Shown: positions 11,107 to 23,293, numbered from the stretch's first letter. The stretch: 64,000 nucleotides of DNA from Musa acuminata AAA Group (GCF_036884655.1 NC_088340.1:33565001-33629000); one strand, 5' to 3'. Numbers and translations: made by a program. The notes: generated by a model not told the origin, from the letters alone.

Positions 11107-12346
11107 TGTTAGGATCAAGAGCGGCACTAAGAATGTTGATTCTGAAAAATATTCGTTTCAATTCAATCCATTTTGGAAAAAAATTGAACTTAAAAGCTTT
11201 CGTTATAGTGCAAAGAGAATGTTAAGGAAGCTTGTAGTAATATAAATTGCACAAATAGATAAGCAAACCAGAATTTAGAATGGTTCGGTCGTTGGACTTA
11301 CATTAACTTCTGATTCCTCCTCCATCGAGGTCACCAGCATCCACTAATGGTCTTCCTTCAATAGGCGAAGACCAACCACCTCTTTACAACACTTTCTCCT
11401 TTTCACGGGTTTAGGAGATAACCCTTACAAGTCTCACACCTCTCTTGAATGATCTCAACACTTAGAAAAGAGAGGAGGAGGACTCTAGCACTTTTACAAT
11501 ACTTTAACACTTCAAAGACTCATGATTATGCCAATACTTTTGTGCTCTTTCATGCAGAAAAGAGTAGGGTATTTATAGGTCCCAATGACTTCAAAATTGG
11601 AGCCAAAAAGTATCTCATCCCGGATTTCTAGAGTACTGGCGGTACTACCGCCAGTACTGGGCAGTACCACAGCCTAACACTTGACACTGGGTGGTACGAT
11701 CGCCTGACAGAGCTCGGAGATGAGCTCTGGCAGTATCACCGCCTGACAGGGGTGGTACTACCACTAGCAGCATTAACTGCCGACGATACCACTGCCCAGA
11801 CCACCTGGGAGACTAGGTCACCCAGGCATTGCCACAGTCAGTTGGGCTTTCAGGTGCTGAATGGGCTGTTCAATCCGACCCAATTCAGCTCTGTTAAGGG
11901 CCTAGTTGACCCCTAATTGAGTTAGTGGGATTACCTCCCAATCCTAACTCAATTTAAGTTCTAACTATAATGATTATGACATTTAACAAATCATTCTTGT
12001 TCTAATACATCAATTGTTCTTCCGGTGAACTTTCGATGATCTCTCAGTAATGTTCCGGCGGACTCTCGATAAGCTCCTGGACTTTACGACGATTTTCTTA
12101 GCGAGTTCCGATGAGCTTTTTTGGCAAGCTCCTGGACTTCTCGGTCAGTTCCGGCAAAACTTTCGACGAACGTCTAGACTTTCGACGAACTCTCGATCTT
12201 CCAACGAAGTCTCGAACTTGACTTTGACACAACATTTGCTTTATGTCTTACCACTATCGTAGTTAATACTGCATATTTATCTCAACACATAGATTAGATC
12301 AAACAATTTACCAATTGATTTCATCATCAAAATCTGTGATTAAACA
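11107..12346 (-). repeat. Copia 5' LTR, 1240 bp
   Basis: On the minus strand it begins TGTTTAATCACAGATTTTG at 12346 and ends GATCCTAACA at 11107. It belongs to the family of the plus-strand LTRs at 29386 and 31288, which start TGTTGAATCTCAGATTTTG. A TATA box (minus strand, 11570-11577) is present. Upstream of it in sense lies a cluster of ggtggtaccgcc-like motifs, including a near-perfect palindrome at 11633-11657. Short degenerate repeats containing cgaact/agttcg occur around 12030-12210. Confidence 0.85.
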
Positions 12347-15054
12347 AACTTATCCTAAAGACCCCAAAAACCTAAAAACCCTATATTTATTTCTTCCTTC
12401 TATATCTAATATCTTTTTAAAAATATTTAAAATAATATTTGTGATATAAGCTTTTGATAATGTGAGTCCAATTAGATTAAATTCTTATTTGAACCGTTAA
12501 GCTGAATCGATTCCCAAAGCTGAATCAGTTCATTTAATATATTTAAAAACAATTAAAAATGAAAAATAATAATAATTAATCAATTATTCAAACCAAATTA
12601 ATTGGTTTTCTGATTAGATAGGTCGGAAATAGTTTCGATTTGGAATACCTTACTTTAAAATGATTTTTCTACTCGATTCAATTCGATCCTTAATGGTTCT
12701 ATTTCAATTGATTACGTTTGAAGATCTTGAGTTCATCTTTTTTTATTATTATTTAAAAAATAACACCGCTTAGAGTATTTATAACTTTTGAACCTAACTA
12801 AGTATTTAAACCTATTCAAATATCCAAATCCAAATCTTATTTGAATTTCAACCTGTTTGTAACAATTGAGGCAATCGATGAGTGAAAAGAGGATGTTCCG
12901 AGTGATCATGCAAACAACATCAACTAAAATTCACTGGCATCATTAAATCAAGAAACATTTCTTGGCAACCAAAGATAAGATTACCAAATGTTTGTTTTTA
13001 TGCAGCCTGAAAATAATTGATATGGCTTAGAGTATTTATAACCTATAGAACCTAATTGTTATAGCTGATGAATAATTGACTTGATAATTTTATTGAACCT
13101 AAATCATTGATAGGCTCAACATAGCCAAATTAAATCGAGCCAGAATCACTGGATTCTCATCGAAGCCCAACAATCCAAATCAAACTAAGTCCTTCACCAT
13201 ACTTCATTAGTAACTCAATTCTAAGAGTATGTATCTTCCAAAGTCCTGACATAGCCCAAATAACGTAATTAAGCCTGAACCACTATGTCATCGTCAAGCC
13301 CAATATAGTTCAAATCAAATTGTCCTCCTTATCGTACTTCGACTTATTTAGGTTGAAGTTAATAAAATATATTTATAAAATCATTATAAGTCAATCTGAA
13401 TCTTCTTTCAATTTAAACCTCAAAAGGATAGTTCTGAATGATCATAATTAATTAAAAAATTAATAGTATTGTTAAATTAAGATATATTTCTTGAAAATGA
13501 AAAGAAAGTATCAAAAGTTGTTCTATGCTGCCTTAAAAACTAAAATATTTTCCTCGGTGTACAATTACCTTTTAAACTAATTACTTATTCGATACATGAC
13601 ATCTCTTAGGTTAATATAACTGACTTAGAAAATAATATCTTTTGAGCTATTATAGAATACACATAACTCTAGAAATATTATATCATTATAATAAATATCA
13701 AAAATATTTTCTCATCTCTTTCTCCTCTTTGATATTCAATTAGTCTCATTGAATCACCTATCATTTTTTCTTCACTTTGCATCACACTTTAAGCGGAGGA
13801 CAAATAGAATAAGAATGAAAAAAAAAGATTATAAGTAACAATAATAAATATTTTATTTAAATTAAATTCTAAATTGAAGATATATATATCTATTTATATA
13901 TAAAGGGATAACCTAGAAATATTTAAAATTCTTACTTAATATGGGATTATAAATAATAATAATGGAATTACAAATAGTAATCTTTTTTGTTTATTAATAG
14001 ATGATTCTTCAACTGCAAATTTATTATGTTGCATAACGATAACAAGTTTCTATGCAAGCAAACAAACGATGATGAGGAAAATATTGTTGAAATAAGAAAT
14101 ATTTCAATAAATATTCTCCTTTCAACCTCAAATTAATCTTATTTTGGGCTCAGCTCCAAGTGGAGTCCAATTGATTCAAAACATTGATCATATCAGTAAA
14201 TAAATAAAAAAATATAAAAAAACCAGTTTTAGTTCAATAATTGTTATCACAATTTTGATCCCTAGTAGCAATCAACAACATGTTCATGGCTTGGACACAA
14301 ATAAAAATATAAAAGATTAAAAAAGGAACGGCTATATCAATAATTAAAACGATATATGATAAGATGTGATGATGGATGGACATTAAAATACTTGTAATGC
14401 TCCAAATTAATCCATTGCGCATCATATCATTGTTCTAAATAAACAAATGATGTTATGGCCATTTGTGCAATTATGGAATGGTTTCAGACCACAAATAATT
14501 GCATCGTTGCATTCATAATTTAAAGGCCACAATTCGTAAACACCTCCACGTTTTGGAGCCAATTTAGTAGATCAATCTGAAGTTGAATGTGAGAACAACA
14601 AAGGCCACATCTTAAAATATTTGATCTTTTTCTTTCTTTCTTTCTTTCAAAAGAAAAAGAATTATTGGGTGACAAATAAATTGCCAACCAGTCCAAAAGG
14701 ATCAATAATTGCACGAGAGAAGAACGAGTGATCACCATCGCGATGGACACGTTGATTCAGCCATCATGAAGCTTTCACATCCATTTCACTGGAAAGTGAA
14801 GGGACAAACCATGATCATTTAGGTGTTTGAGACCATACCAAAGCATGTCTTTTCTGATTGAGCTATAGGACTCATGTGGGGCTTCAAATCCTCCTCCCAA
14901 CAGATGTGAGAGGTCCAAAATAAACATTTCAACAAATAAATTTGCAATCTATTTACTTATGTGAGTATTTTTGCCTTTTCGGCCATCATTATATTTTTTT
15001 GTAATATTAGAAGGGATTTGATCACAACTACATGAGACAAGATTGATGATATAC
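12347..15054. other. AT-rich spacer, no gene seen
   Basis: No supported coding region or RNA gene was seen. Two stretches about 555 bp apart look like a decayed direct repeat: both contain a ...ttaaatcaag/ttaaattaag...atttcttg block and then atgcagcctgaaaa (13001-13014) or atgctgccttaaaa (about 13526). A second pair shares gcttagagtatttataac near 12768 and 13024. The short frames (14234-14425, 14520-14750) show no family features. Confidence 0.5.
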
Positions 15055-15550
15055 ATTTTTTTATAAGTTACATTAGTCATTATATTTATTTTTTATATAG
15101 TTTCCTTGAAGAATTGGTAATGAAAATTGATAGAAAAATATAAAACCTATCAAACTAATCTCATTTTTTTTAACCAACTAGTAGTTTTATCTGAGTGATA
15201 GATAAAAAGTATGAACTACTTAATAGTCATCATGATATTAGGCTCGTACCGAATTATTTTGTTTTTCAGAGATCATGAGTCATATTTCTTTTATAAGTTA
15301 CATTAGTCAGTATATTTATTTTTTATATAGTTTTCTTGAAGAATTGATAATGAAAATTGATAGAAAAATATAAATAATCTAAAACCTATGAAACTAATAT
15401 CATTTTTTTAACCAACTAATAGTTTTTTTCGAGCAATAGATAAAAAGTAGGAATCACCTAATAAATCAATATTTGGTCTTCATTCATACTGAATTATTTG
15501 CTTCGAGTGTGCCTACATGATTTTATTTTTTTTAGAGATCATAAATCTTG
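15055..15550. repeat. Two-copy tandem duplication, ~230-260 bp
   Basis: The block ttataagttacattagtca begins at 15061 and recurs at 15291 with one change. Both copies continue through a shared ttcttgaagaatt region, tgaaaattgatagaaaaata, and an aaccaact block. The second halves diverge and carry indels. The units abut, so this is a local tandem duplication of non-coding DNA. Confidence 0.75.
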
Positions 15551-16964
15551 AAAGATATTTTAAAAATAAAAATAATTTAACGGGCTTATAACTCTTTAGT
15601 TTCTCTACTTCTTAATTAATGTGAAACTAAATATCTGTCATTCTCAACACAACCAGATAGTTGTAATGATAATTAAACCCACTACATCAGTCTACAATAA
15701 TGAATTCAATATATAATGTTGTGTATCTAATATGAAACAGTGCACAAAAAAACAGCAAGAAGAAGTAATAATGCAAGAGATGGATGCAGTAAATATTCGA
15801 GTGGATGGCGAGCTCCCTTGTGGTAAATCGTAACCAATCATTGAGTTTGGATGCACCACAGACTTCGCTATCTCGCTCTCTCAATCATCCATGGAGCAAT
15901 GTTCCTCCAACTTTACAAGAAATTGCATGGTTGTCACATCGTACATCTTACATATAGAAAACATCACGCCCTTATCAACTCTCCAATAATTCATTCATGT
16001 GAACACTTGCACCACATAAAACAACACAACCCCGATGGCATCAAGAGCATGTGGTGACTTGATACGTAAATTGGAGTAGAGGAGCAATTAGATCCAGAAA
16101 ATAAAGAGTTCCTGTTTCTTAGTACGCCATGTGGGCATCATACAGAGTGTGGTATGGAAAGCCTTATATTTCGGATCATGTCAGGTCCACTTCCCGATAG
16201 CATGACGCGTTACGGACTCATCCCATGTGGCTCGACACGTCAGGCGACCACGAGGGACAGGACCCCGCACGTCGGTACTCGAGCGAGCACGGACACGTCG
16301 GATCAGGCGACAGACAGGAAGCACGTCGTGACACTGACGTGGATATTGTAATTAATAATGACCGAGCAGCGTTCGACATTACGGTGCGAAGTAACATGTC
16401 GTGCGGGCTGGCGATATTGAATCGTGCAAGTTGTCGTGAATCACATGCTTCCGCCAATCATACACATGCGTGGTTGGATTGTTTTATAGAGTTTTGATTG
16501 ATGATCAGTGCACCACTTGTCTGCGTCGGGGAGCAGTCTCATACGACAACACATTACTGTTGTCTCACAGTGTAATTTAATAGGCTGGAGACGATAAGAG
16601 CAGGAGATTATGAGATGGGAAACGAGGTGCGGAGATCCAACAATGCAATCGTGTGTACGACTTTTGGCACAATTTGGCATACGACTCGACCTGCGAGTTA
16701 GGGTGCGACACCCGGCGTTTTTTTATTGTACAGCGCAAATCGAGGTTGAGTGAGTCATTTCGCGTCACAAACTCGCCATAGGATCTGGCTTCTGATTGAT
16801 CCGTCACGAAGAGGTGGTCCCTAGACACGATGGTCGACGAAGTGGTCCGATGGTCCACGAGGCTCCACGTAAGGCTTCTGATGTGAAGACGCAGATGACT
16901 AATTGAATGTGTCGGTCGCTCATGGCCCACTTTCCAGTGGGTCCCATAAACAGCCCGGTTTTTC

Positions 16965-16970
16965 CACGAG
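16965..16970 (+). promoter_or_regulatory. Degenerate G-box site of gene copy 1 (cacgag)
   Basis: About 325 bp upstream of the ATG, the position aligned with the perfect CACGTG of copy 2 (38105-38110) reads cacgag here. A bZIP/bHLH G-box is therefore present in one copy only. Regulatory use is inference. Confidence 0.4.
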
Positions 16971-17204
16971 GCTGGTAGGTGAGAAGGAAAGGTCTGAACG
17001 TGTAGGAAAAGCGTCGGGCTCTGTGTATATTTAAATGACTGGTTCGCCCGCCAAATTGCTTTCTGGTGGCCTCCACGACGCGGTCGGTCGGAATCAGATC
17101 TGGGGCGAGCCCAAAACGCGATATCCGCCATTGGCGTGGGCCCGGAAGGCGGCTTACCGTCCTCCGCGGGAGCGGAATGACGACACACCCCACCTTGCGC
17201 CGGC

Positions 17205-17210
17205 TATAAA
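17205..17210 (+). promoter_or_regulatory. TATA box of gene copy 1
   Basis: tataaa within ggctataaaacccggccc lies 90 bp before the ATG at 17295 and is conserved at the same distance in copy 2. Transcription should start near 17235-17240, giving a 5' leader of about 55-60 bases. Confidence 0.75.
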
Positions 17211-17294
17211 ACCCGGCCCACTGGTTCTCCACCATTCTGCATCCACGTCCAACAGTCCAAGAAGACTCCTCGGTAGTAAGTGGAACCGGCACAG

Positions 17295-18983
17295 ATGGCT
17301 GACTCCACGGTGAGGGTGGCGGTGACCGGCCCCAGGAAGACGCGCATGCACCGCCTCATCGAGGAGGAAGGCATCGTGCTGATGCCGGGGATCTACGACG
17401 CGCTCTCTGCGGCCGTCCTCCAGAGCCTGGGCTTCCGTGCCGGCTTCGTCTCCGGCTACGCCGTCTCCGCCTCCCGCCTCGGCATGCCCGACATCGGCCT
17501 CCTCACGTATCTCCCTCTGCCGTCTAACTTTCTTTACCAGCGTGCCATTTATTTTCTTTCATTTTATACTAATTTTGTTCCCTCTCTCTCTTCATGGTAA
17601 AATAATCAAAGGCCGCCGGAGATGGCGGACGCAGCTCGAGCTATTTGCGCGGCAGCTCCTAACGTTGCCTTCATCGTTGATGCCGGTAATATTTTCTTCT
17701 TAATTTGGTCCTCGGTTAAAAAAGGTCGGCTTTTAATGGATTAGATTTCTTGCGCATCTCCAAAATTAAGAAAAAAGATAACTGAAGATCGAATGCAATT
17801 GGATAAACTAAGGGGAGTAAAAGTACGTGGGCAGAGTAAATGATTTGGTAGCCCCGACAAATTTTATTTATTTGCAATATATCTCAACTAAATTAAATTG
17901 ATATGATTTTTATTACAGACACCGGAGGTGGCAATGCTCTCAATGTCCAAAGGACTGTTCGAGATATAATTGGTACCGGTGCCGCTGGCTTGTTTCTTGA
18001 GGTACCACTACGCCCCCGCCCTGACATACATAAAATGATCATTGCCACCCCCATGCTCTGACTCGTTCCAAGTTCCAAATCTAATTTTTCTCTACCTTCA
18101 TCTTGATTCCAGGATCAAGTTTGGCCGAAGAAGTGCGGTAAGAGAACATCGATCTTTTAACTCTCAGATCCTTCTGGTTTCTTTCTGCTACTACGTATAC
18201 TCGAGTTGTTTTCTATGGAATCCATCCATCTCACTGGTATTTTTCTTCTCTGTTTCTCTGGCAACCAGGACATATGCAGGGTAAACAGGTACGACTGAGC
18301 TGGGAAACATACATCAACTCTTCTTACATTATCCCACCGTATATAATATGCATTAAACTGCGGTTATGTTAGGTGATACCTGCTCATGAGCATGCCGCAA
18401 AGATAGCAGCCGCAAGAGAAGCCATTGGGGACTCTGACTTCTTTCTCATCGCTCGAACTGATGCTCGTGCAACCGCCGGTGGCCTATCTGACGCCATTGC
18501 TCGGGCTAACCTCTACATGGAGGTATCCATCGTTTACTCTGGTCATGCAAATATCGATTGATCGAAGCTCCAATTCCGTCGGATTGGCTTCTCTGACGAG
18601 CATATTCTCTGCTTGACCTTGTGCAGGCGGGAGCAGATGCTTGCTTCGTGGAGGCACCGCGGAGCGACGACGAGATGAGGGAGGTCTGCAAGCGCACCAA
18701 TGGTTTCAGGGCTGCCAACATGCTGGAGGGTGGGTACACCCCCCTGCACACGCCACAGGAGCTCAAGGAACTGGGATTCCACCTCATAGTGCACTCCACC
18801 ACCGCCGTCTACGCGTCGGCTCGCGCGTTGATCGACGTCCTCAAAGTGATGAAGGAGGAAGGCACCAGCCGAGACCAACTCCACAAGCTGACCACCTTCG
18901 AGGAGTTCAACAGTCTGATCGGACTGAAGAAACTAAACGAGATCGGAGCCCGATACGACAAGTTCCAAGTTCCCTCCAACTGA
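17295..18983 (+). CDS. PEP mutase/isocitrate-lyase superfamily enzyme (carboxyvinyl-carboxyphosphonate phosphorylmutase-like), copy 1
   Basis: Seven exons with GT-AG introns: 17295-17506, 17612-17685, 17919-18001, 18113-18137, 18269-18288, 18373-18522 and 18627-18983, giving 306 residues. Landmarks: GIYDALSAAVLQSLGF (32-47), SGYAVSASRLGMPDIG (53-68), the metal-site motif DADTGGGN (94-101), FLED with Glu123, the catalytic-loop signature KKCGHM (129-134), IARTDAR and NMLEGG. Plant proteins of this clade are annotated as carboxyvinyl-carboxyphosphonate phosphorylmutase; the nearest characterised relative is carnation petal death protein, a C-C lyase acting on small 2-substituted malates. The true plant substrate is not settled, so the reaction is inferred as a Mg-dependent C-C or P-C bond lyase. 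There is no transit peptide, so it is probably cytosolic. The start is the first in-frame ATG (cagATGG), and length is normal for the family. Exons 4 and 5 are microexons of 25 and 20 nt. Confidence 0.95.
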
Positions 18984-19260
18984 GGCAAAGCAAAGCGTAA
19001 TAATGGGGGCGAGGGCATGAGTGCGAAGCTTGGGTAAAGTATTGCGTGCGTAGTGTCGTTAAGAGCATGTTGGTCATAAGCTACTATTGAACCGGCTGCT
19101 GTGCGGTAAATTTCCTCTCTTAGGTCTCATTTCCTACGTTGTCTTTGGGGTGTCGTAATAGTTGCGAGTGGGTGGCTGTAGTGCCACGATTCTCTCTTCT
19201 CTTCTGTCGAGAAAAATGAATAAGCATCAATAAGAAAGGGATCTATCTAATCCTTTGGTA
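18984..19260 (+). other. 3' untranslated region of copy 1
   Basis: Sequence after the stop is conserved with copy 2 (35785-36061) and includes aatgaataagcatcaataag near 19216, a plausible plant polyadenylation region. The exact end is not determinable here. Confidence 0.5.
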
Positions 19261-19393
19261 ACCTAAAAAATTGGTCGACATTGTTTACTACCCTTTGATG
19301 AGCAAAATCCTGTTTGCAGGCTGTCTCAGCTTTGCCACATCTACGAGTTTAATGAACAAGAAGATATTGTACCACTTTTAAGCTCACCTGTTT

Positions 19394-21224
19394 TTATTCA
19401 CCTATTTTCTTCTCCATCAAAAATTATTTTTTTTCTATTCCTACCAAAGCATTTCGAATTACACAATAGACCTTTCAAATTTATTTCTTCAACGTTAAAA
19501 AGTATTTATTAATAAAAATGAAAAATATATATTTTTTTTCTTCAATAAAATCTCTCTTAGAATAATGTTACTTTTCCCAGCAGTAACGTAAAGTTGCTGA
19601 AAAAACATTGTATGTCTATATAGCTGAAAATTTAAACGGAAAAAAAAATCTCTATATCAGAACCAAAGTTAAGAGAAGTTCGGATTGGCTAAAATATTAT
19701 TGCTAAAATACCACATGCCTATCAACAAAATTTGAGTGCTCGAGTAGCTAAGGCTTATATCTAATCTAACATACCCAATTTTGTAAATTTACCATTTGCA
19801 TTTAATGAAAATCATTTAAATTTGTCCAATTAAAATCTAATTGATTAGGATGCTTTACACATCATATATTTAAAAACTTATTATTCACAGCTCATTTTGA
19901 CTTTTGACAACTTTTATTATTGATAATCCTTTAAAAATAATTTTAAAAATATTTTATTATTTATAGTCTTAGTATTTATTACCTATGTTTTTCTTTTTTT
20001 TCTCCACAGCCCCTTATTTTATCATCATAGTTAATGTCGTTCGCTACTGATATTGCTCATCACCTTTTTGCACATTATCAACATTGTTTATTGTTGACCT
20101 CGCTCGACATTATTTGACTTTGCTTATCGTCACCTTGACGTCATAGACGAGAAGGAGAGGAGAAGAAATAAAAAGAAAAATATATTTACATTCATCTAAA
20201 AATGGATAGTTTAAAAATATTAAAAATACATAAAATAAGATTGTAAATAGTAAAGAACCTTACTATTTACAATTTTTTTTTATGTTATTCACAACTCACT
20301 TATTGTTGACAATACAAATATCTCATTTTTCTAAGTTTCTATTAAAAGAATCAGTATTTCAATTTGACTCATCATGTTTACCATAAAATTTATCATCTCT
20401 ATAATTTTAATTTTTCTATCTAATAATCATTCAATTTCATTTAAACATACCTTAAGGGTATTAATAGTTTGAGACTTTTCATATATTAGATACACATAAT
20501 CATATCTTAATATATTATTGATGAAATAATTCTCTCTACTAAAATAAGAAATATAAAGTGATTTTTTAATATTAATGTGAATAAGTTTAAAAAGTTCTTT
20601 ACTTCTGGTGATTTTTTTATGTGTTTAGTTTATTTTTTTTATGTAATCCATGTAAACATCAAGAATAGTAAAATCTAAATCATTCAAAACATTATTCTTT
20701 ATTAATTTTTTAATTCTTTTCCTAGAGATATATCATAAGCGTCTGTCATAAGAAAAAATATTTCTCATTATTGAAACTATGTTTCAATCTAACATTTGAT
20801 TATAGGATTAATAATAACTTTATAAATTTAATATTTAAATTATTTCTATAAAAACAATCACATAAATTAATTTTTATTTAATTATAAAATATATTAAGTT
20901 TACTATCACTAAAAGAAAGATAATATCTTAACTCATTAATTTTAAATAAAAAAATTAAATTTATCATATCTAACTATGACTTAATATTATAATACTAGAG
21001 GAATTGAAGATAGCTTCTTTAATTTTTTTTTTTTGTTTAAATTTTCAACTATATAGACATCCCTTTTTTTTCAGCTACTTTACATAATTACCGATAAAAG
21101 AAACATCATATTAAAAAAATATCTTTTGGATTTTAATTTATAAACAATTGAATGTTAAAGAATTAAATTTTTGATAGAGAAGAAAATAAAAAAGCACAAT
21201 AATTTATTATCAAACGATAATTGT
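19394..21224. other. AT-rich spacer with an inverted-repeat pair and a copia scrap
   Basis: Outside the copia integrase fragment (20440-20960) no gene is supported. An arm at about 19578-19655 (gtaaagttgctgaaaaaa, then tgtctatatagctgaaaa, then tttaaac) is matched in inverted orientation at about 21035-21100. The ~1.4 kb between could be a small element bounded by terminal inverted repeats, or chance pieces of two repeats. No flanking duplication was found by eye. Confidence 0.45.
20440..20960 (-). pseudogene. Copia GAG-pre-integrase/integrase fragment
   Basis: The minus strand shows YDRRL, then YISRKRIKKLIKN and VLNDLDFT, then THKKITRSKELFKLIHINI and YDYVYLIYEKSQ. These match the order of the copia zinc finger, linker and integrase start (normally ...ELLELIHTDICGPF...YGYVYLLxEKSQ). 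No open frame survives. It belongs to a different copia lineage from the SIRE-type elements in this window and could relate to the element at 41.3-43 kb, which lacks this part; that link is speculative. Confidence 0.65.
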
Positions 21225-23239
21225 GTTAGCACTAAGAGGGGGGGTGAATTAGTACGTACTGTCACAAACAAACTTCTAAACACGATGTTTGATATAATGC
21301 TTATGTATATCCGTGTCTTTTGGTATGTTCATGTTTTGCACAGCTTGTAGAGGGACGACCGAAGGCTTAATAGTTCCATTTTAGTTAGGTTTGGTGGCTG
21401 CTTTAGGCTTGTAAATAAAGGTTGTATCATGTGGACACTTGTGAGAGATATTCGATCTGTAATGGACCATTTTGACCCTTTGTTGTGCAACTGTTCAGAG
21501 CTTATAAAGTATGTTTGTAATTTGCATTGTCTATGAAGTGTTTTCGGAAATGTTTGCTTGTGGATCCCGAATAAGGCGTTTTCTCTAACCTGTTTTCTCT
21601 TTTATGGGTCCTAACGGACCATGGGAGGCTTCGGGGAGGCTGACCTTTACGGACGGATACGCAAGGGTGCCGCCCAGAGCCCATATTCGCTTAAGAGAGC
21701 CCGGCAAGTCAAAGTATAAAATCAAGTAAGCGAACGTTGCTACCAAGGAAACTAAGGAGAACAAAATCGGTGCAAACCCTACAACGTGATAGTAGAGGCC
21801 ATGCATGGGAGTTGCAGTCTGTCTTTCCATCGACCAAAGGGAGCTACTTGGAGAACATAGAGGTGTTAAAACAAGGGGTCGAAAGGAGCAAGGAAGCGAC
21901 GATGAGTCCAAAGGGACTTAGCTACCCAAAATCAAGCATCAGTTAGAATGGAGGTAGACTCGAAGGAGTGCCACAGAGACATATCTACTGATCGTGAAGA
22001 AAATGGATGCAGATGCGAGACGACGAATAGTAGGGTCATGGGCATGGCAGCGCCATGGTACCGTAGAGGCGAGACTTCCGTGAAAGTCATTGATCCCTTG
22101 CTCTCATGGAGGGAGAGCGGTTGATCGTGAAAGGGACCGAGGAGGTGGAGCATGCAGAGGCTAACTCCAAGTACCAAGACAAGGCTGAAGGGCAGAGGCC
22201 AAGGAACTTCGTAAGACCGATGTCAACGAGCTTCTCATCAAGATAGCCAAAAGTGAAGGACTTTGGGTCATGCAAGAGTGTACGACCAAGGAACGAAGCA
22301 GGTAGTATGCAGTGTTGTACCATTGCTACTCAGTGGAGTAGTCAGCTGGGTTGATGGAGAAGACGGTACAATCCCAGAGGCGACCAAAACTATTAGAAAA
22401 TTACTCCAAGTCGGAGTGAACTTCCTGCATTCCAGAAGTTCGATGGCATTGAGAAGGTAAATCACAGTAACTAACTCAACACAAAGAGTGCAAACACTTC
22501 AAGTGCTTCAGAAGTGTGAGCAAAGAGCAGGTGAAGGCTAGTAACCAGCTCGTTGCATGGAGTACAATCTCGAGGAGGTGGGCGAAGTCAAGTAACCTTT
22601 GTCTTCTCAACTCTTAAGAGAATGGGTGAAACCGAGTACTCCCAATTCTCTTATCTATCCAGCAAAGAAGCTCTACACAAGTTCAAAAACCCTTCAAAGA
22701 TAATGGAAGACAATAGTTATCGAATCCTCACCAATGGTGATCAGTGCTACTGAGAGTATATTGTCCACTTCATTTCCCAATGAAATACCAATCGAAAGCG
22801 GAAGTGATGCGAATTTACTTGGAAAGGACAATTAAGTGAAAAAAGAGTCGATGGACAAATTTTGTGAAGGAATGACCTAAAACTTCGAAAGTTTGTGAGG
22901 CAATGCTCGTTAAAGCTCCAACAAGAATCCACCCAGTTCAAGTAGCATGTGGTATTTGAAAAACTGGTGCATAGTAAGGATGGTCTTTTCCTTCATCTGG
23001 AGGATCCATAGGAATCAACAAGGATTAACATAACTCAACTAACCCCATACTAGAGTCAAAGTCATTGGCGAGTTGAAACAGCATAGCGGATCAAAAGTTC
23101 GACTACTCAACAATAGCAGCAGAGAGCAACTGGGAGCCAAGAGGCGCATTGTAACTGGAGCAGAAGATTGAAGACTCAACAAAGACGAGGAGTTGTAGTC
23201 TCGACGAGGCCCCTCCGACGAGCAAGTTAGTGGTGTAAT
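21225..23239. mobile_element. Unassigned LTR-element sequence
   Basis: The left edge reads tgttagcactaagaggggg, which resembles the reverse complement of a copia LTR end (tcttagtgctctcgatcctaaca). 21431-21672 is shared with 30930-31171. The rest is moderately GC-rich, has no recognisable gag or pol domain in any frame, and carries only short frames. It looks like non-coding internal or LTR DNA of a retroelement whose family I cannot name. Confidence 0.45.
21431..21672 (+). repeat. Dispersed repeat, copy 1 (~242 bp)
   Basis: Runs from gtggacacttgtgagagat to cgcaagggtgccg with about 90% identity by eye to 30930-31171 in the same orientation. Probably a retroelement LTR segment. Confidence 0.8.
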
Positions 23240-23285
23240 CAATTGATCTTTTTTTCTCCCCCCCCCTCTTGGATCAGGTCGGGGG

Positions 23286-23293
23286 TATTTATA
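23286..23293 (-). promoter_or_regulatory. TATA box on the minus strand
   Basis: The minus strand reads tataaata within cgcaggtataaatacccc, the same tataaatacccc form seen in the copia LTR promoters at 30418 and 33260. It suggests a retroelement promoter firing leftwards. Confidence 0.5.

Larger units (their letters stand above)
830..12346 (-). mobile_element. Degenerate SIRE-type Ty1/copia retrotransposon, split by a gypsy insertion
   Basis: On the minus strand the order is 5' LTR (12346-11107), tRNA-Met primer site (11104-11092), gag (about 11030-9593), protease, integrase, reverse transcriptase and RNase H, ending at a stop at 830-832. The gag-pre-integrase-RT-RH order is diagnostic of Ty1/copia. 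The YVxDIIFGS-type RT motif, two zinc knuckles and the ~1.2-kb LTR resemble the SIRE/Maximus lineage. Many stops and frameshifts make it non-autonomous. The plus-strand gypsy element at 3959-9587 interrupts it between the second zinc knuckle and protease. The 3' LTR is not visible in the window. Confidence 0.85.
15685..19393 (+). repeat. Left arm of a large inverted duplication
   Basis: This arm is reverse-complementary to 35649-40690. The outer end pairs aatgaattcaata (about 15698) with tattgaattcatt (about 40665); the inner end pairs the acacctgttt-like sequence at 19385-19393 with aaacaggtg at 35649. From about 16965 to 19393 the match is nearly base for base, including introns. Further out (15685-16960) it is patchy, with clear blocks such as ggaccccgcacgtcggtac (about 16260) against its counterpart near 39515, separated by indels. 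The arm carries the first enzyme gene. Confidence 0.9.

Noticed and set aside
16577..17292. Minus-strand frames of 203 and 162 codons upstream of gene copy 1
   Set aside because: They overlap each other and the gene's promoter and leader in GC-rich DNA, and match no recognisable family. The right arm does not preserve them as equivalent frames.
18641..19000. 119-codon plus-strand frame, repeated at 36045-36404
   Set aside because: It is a shadow frame of exon 7. The exon 7 frame carries the conserved enzyme motifs and proper splice junctions.
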